IMG/VR virus record: IMGVR_UViG_3300036790_000359
Span: 1-22,082 of that record
DNA length: 22,082 nt
DNA from: a virus
Strand: one strand, 5' to 3'
Part shown: positions 19,948 through 22,082 of the stretch, piece after piece
Layout: each line of letters begins with the position of its first letter
Numbering within the stretch: the first letter of the stretch is position 1
The notes under the pieces: generated by a model
What the model was told of the DNA's origin: nothing
Database searches by the model: none
The model's input: only the letters and a program-made list of their open reading frames with translations
Made by a program: the position numbers and the translations under genes

Positions 19948-22082
19948 GTGGCGGCAGACGCTCGGCAGATCCTGAGGGCACTCAAGGCCACCGCTCCGCC
20001 TCCGAGCATGGGCGGGTACGGGAATCATCCAGCTCCGTATATCGGGCCGGGCCCAAGCCCGCTGGTTCAGTCATACAACGAGAGCTTCGGCGCGCACCAG
20101 TACGGGACGAACGGTGCCCTGCCGCGGGACTGGCGTACGTTCCTGAGCGGCATGTTCGGCCCACTGGCCCCGATCCAGCCGGTACCGATCGACGTACCTG
20201 CGCCTGGTGCTGAGCGGCCGGAGCCGAGGCGCTTCCAGTATCCGGTGAGCTACAATATGCCCGGATATATGCCAGGTCAGCCTGGTTTGGGTCGTCTGGC
20301 CGACTTTGAGACGCTTCGTAAACTTGCGGATTTGTACTCCATTGCCCGGTCCGCGATCGAGCTGCGGAAGTCTGAACTCCGCGGGATCGGCTGGGACGTA
20401 GCACCGACGGCCCAGGCCGCCAAGGCGATGCGTGGTGACCACAAGGCGGCCCGCGACTTCCAGGAGCGCCGCGCCAAGGTCGTCAAGTTCTTCCGCCGGC
20501 CTGACCCGAATTACGCGGACTTCACCTCGTGGTTCAACGCCATCCTGGAAGAGTTTTTCGTCACCGACGCACTCTCGTTGTACTTTCACCCTTCCCGGGT
20601 AAATGGCAAGGGCCTTCTCGGGTCCAATCTAGCGGCCCTTGATCTAATCGACGGCGCGCAAGTGAAGCCATTGTTGAACGTCCGCGGAGGAATGCCAGCT
20701 CCCCCCAACCCGGCCTTTCAAATTTTCGACTACAGCGTCCCGCGCGTCGAACTTATGACCCTTCTCGCTGACGCGGATGAGGATGGGCTCCTAGGCCAGT
20801 ACGGAAACGACCAGCTGTTCTACCTGCCGTTCACGCGGCGCGTATGGACGCCATTCGGTCACAGTTTTCTAGAGCGGGCACTTGTGCCCATCATGGCTGG
20901 AATCAACAAACAGCAGTATCAATTGGACTTTTTCGCTGAAGGTACGGTTCCGGCCGTATATGTGAGCCCTGGGGACACAGCGATGACCCCGTCCCAGCTG
21001 CGGGAACTCCAGGACGCCCTGAACGCGATTGCCGGGGATATCGCATGGAAGCACAAGATCATCGTGCTGCCCGGCGGCAGTAAGATCGACCCGCAGAAGG
21101 GTACGACACTCGCCGACGAGTTCGACACGCTCGTGCAAATCCAGACGGCAATGGGCTTTGATATACAGCCATTCGAGCTTGGAATTTTGCCCCAGTTGTC
21201 CGCCGCTGCTTCTGCATCGTCTGGTGCGGCCCGGCAGGCCGTTACCGCCCACGTTGAGCTTCGCCAGCGCAAGTCCACCATCCCGATTCTCCTGTTCCTG
21301 AAGCTTGCCATTTTCGACAAGGTCATTCAGGACATCTGCGGAATGTCGGACATGGAGCTTTCCTGGGAGGGATTGCAAGAAGAAGGAACTGAAGACGAGG
21401 TCGGCCAGATCGTTGCGGAGATTGGTGCGGGCCTGCTCTCAATTGACGAGGGACGCCAAATGCTGGGGCTGGAACCGTGGGGTCTTCCGATCACTTCGGA
21501 CCCTGGGTGGAGCACTTCGTGGGCGGGCTTCGTGCCGCTAACCGGCGTTTCGGGCGCTACGTCCATGCCTCAGGGCGGCGCACCAGCGCCAGGTAGTTCG
21601 CCCGGTGCGGCGGTCCCGCAAGCTGCGGACTTCACCGGTCCGTCGACTGCATCCAGGCCCGGCGGCCCGTCCGTTCCAGCGAAGCCCCGCAACCAGATGT
21701 CCCGCTCTCAGCGCCAAGGCCAGGCGCGCGGCGTGACGGCTACCCAGAATCGCACCGGAGCTGTCGGTACACCCGCCCACTCTGGCGCCCGGGCGGTCTC
21801 GGGGCCAGTGGCACCCTTGCGGACTGCGGCCCAGCGGACGGGCCAGCCGACCTCCGCGTCCCAGACGCCGCCCCGGGCCACCAAAGTCATTCAGGGCATG
21901 CTGCTCGCGGAGGACGAGGACGAGCTGAACGCCCTGGCCGCTGGTGCCGCGGACCTGACGCAGCCGACGGGGTATAAGGGGCTGGATGCCGCGAAGGCGG
22001 CCCGTGAACTGGGGCTGCTGCGCTCTCACCTGCGCCGGGGGGGGCAGATAACGGCGTGGCAGCCCCGCCATGTCCCTGTCCG
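19948..22082 (+). CDS. Phage portal protein, truncated by window end
   Basis: The frame is open from GTG 19948 (SD AGGAAG/GGGGGG upstream; ATG 20008 is an alternative) to the window end, 711 residues. A Pro/Gly-rich N-terminus is followed by the core of HK97-like portals: LYSIARSAIELRKSELRGIGW, FRRPDPNYADFTSWFNAILEEF, VWTPFGHSFLERALVPI, FAEGTVPAVYVSP, GFDIQPFELGILPQ. A long Pro/Ser/Ala linker and a helical acidic C-terminal region follow. The portal forms the dodecameric DNA-entry ring at the head vertex and binds the terminase. The extended C-terminus is unusual and could be a fused minor-head domain. Confidence 0.85.
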   Translation, partial: MAADARQILRALKATAPPPSMGGYGNHPAPYIGPGPSPLVQSYNESFGAHQYGTNGALPRDWRTFLSGMFGPLAPIQPVPIDVPAPGAERPEPRRFQYPVSYNMPGYMPGQPGLGRLADFETLRKLADLYSIARSAIELRKSELRGIGWDVAPTAQAAKAMRGDHKAARDFQERRAKVVKFFRRPDPNYADFTSWFNAILEEFFVTDALSLYFHPSRVNGKGLLGSNLAALDLIDGAQVKPLLNVRGGMPAPPNPAFQIFDYSVPRVELMTLLADADEDGLLGQYGNDQLFYLPFTRRVWTPFGHSFLERALVPIMAGINKQQYQLDFFAEGTVPAVYVSPGDTAMTPSQLRELQDALNAIAGDIAWKHKIIVLPGGSKIDPQKGTTLADEFDTLVQIQTAMGFDIQPFELGILPQLSAAASASSGAARQAVTAHVELRQRKSTIPILLFLKLAIFDKVIQDICGMSDMELSWEGLQEEGTEDEVGQIVAEIGAGLLSIDEGRQMLGLEPWGLPITSDPGWSTSWAGFVPLTGVSGATSMPQGGAPAPGSSPGAAVPQAADFTGPSTASRPGGPSVPAKPRNQMSRSQRQGQARGVTATQNRTGAVGTPAHSGARAVSGPVAPLRTAAQRTGQPTSASQTPPRATKVIQGMLLAEDEDELNALAAGAADLTQPTGYKGLDAAKAARELGLLRSHLRRGGQITAWQPRHVPV

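Noticed and set aside
1-22082. CRISPR array, insertion sequence, integrase or attachment site
   Set aside because: No direct-repeat/spacer pattern, transposase or recombinase motif, or tRNA-like core was seen on either strand.

Overview
The window is high-GC DNA with many GTG and TTG starts, dense small genes overlapping by ATGA or GTGA, a terminase, a portal and a homing-endonuclease gene. This fits a tailed phage (siphovirus-like) or prophage of a high-GC actinobacterium, probably Streptomyces or a relative. I see no integrase, tRNA, CRISPR array or attachment site, so the sequence does not decide between free phage and prophage.

Layout. (1) 1-11,202: about 30 mostly tiny leftward (- strand) genes. 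They include an ATPase resembling the DUF3631/primase-helicase type, a HAD-family phosphatase, several CxxC zinc-knuckle proteins, two small membrane proteins and one secreted protein. Many are preceded by the same RBS (GGAAGGAAC), and a 9-bp element, TGTGGTACC on the + strand, recurs in the intergenic gaps. (2) 6,302-6,889: a two-gene rightward cassette inside this region, headed by a ribbon-helix-helix (RHH) protein and fired from divergent promoters with an 8-bp inverted repeat over both -10 boxes. (3) 11,203-11,607: the main divergent control region. (4) 11,608-12,352: an RHH gene and an XRE-type HTH regulator. (5) 12,327-13,590: leftward accessory genes around a putative small terminase. 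One is a 55-residue peptide ending in Phe-Gly-Ser-Ser-Ile, which matches the FXSXX-COOH (FxsA) RiPP precursor family. (6) 13,640-22,082: rightward packaging and head genes: small ORFs, large terminase, connector-region small ORFs, a structured RNA candidate, an intein-derived LAGLIDADG gene and a portal gene that runs off the window.

How the parts work together. The control regions at 11.2-11.6 kb and 6.3 kb set the balance between leftward small genes and rightward genes. Several transcription-unit heads have a -10-like hexamer only 6-7 nt before ATG and no SD, so their mRNAs are probably leaderless. The repeated GGTACC element has a fixed orientation, is intergenic, and is confined to the leftward arm and the main control region. 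It behaves like a genome-wide operator or start-associated sequence of the kind known in other actinobacteriophages.

Three genes are broken by apparent single-base frameshifts (near 12,442, 18,081 and 18,981). These may be real decay or sequence errors. The most notable items are the phage-borne FxsA-like peptide, the GGTACC array and the RNA structure at 16,970-17,096.
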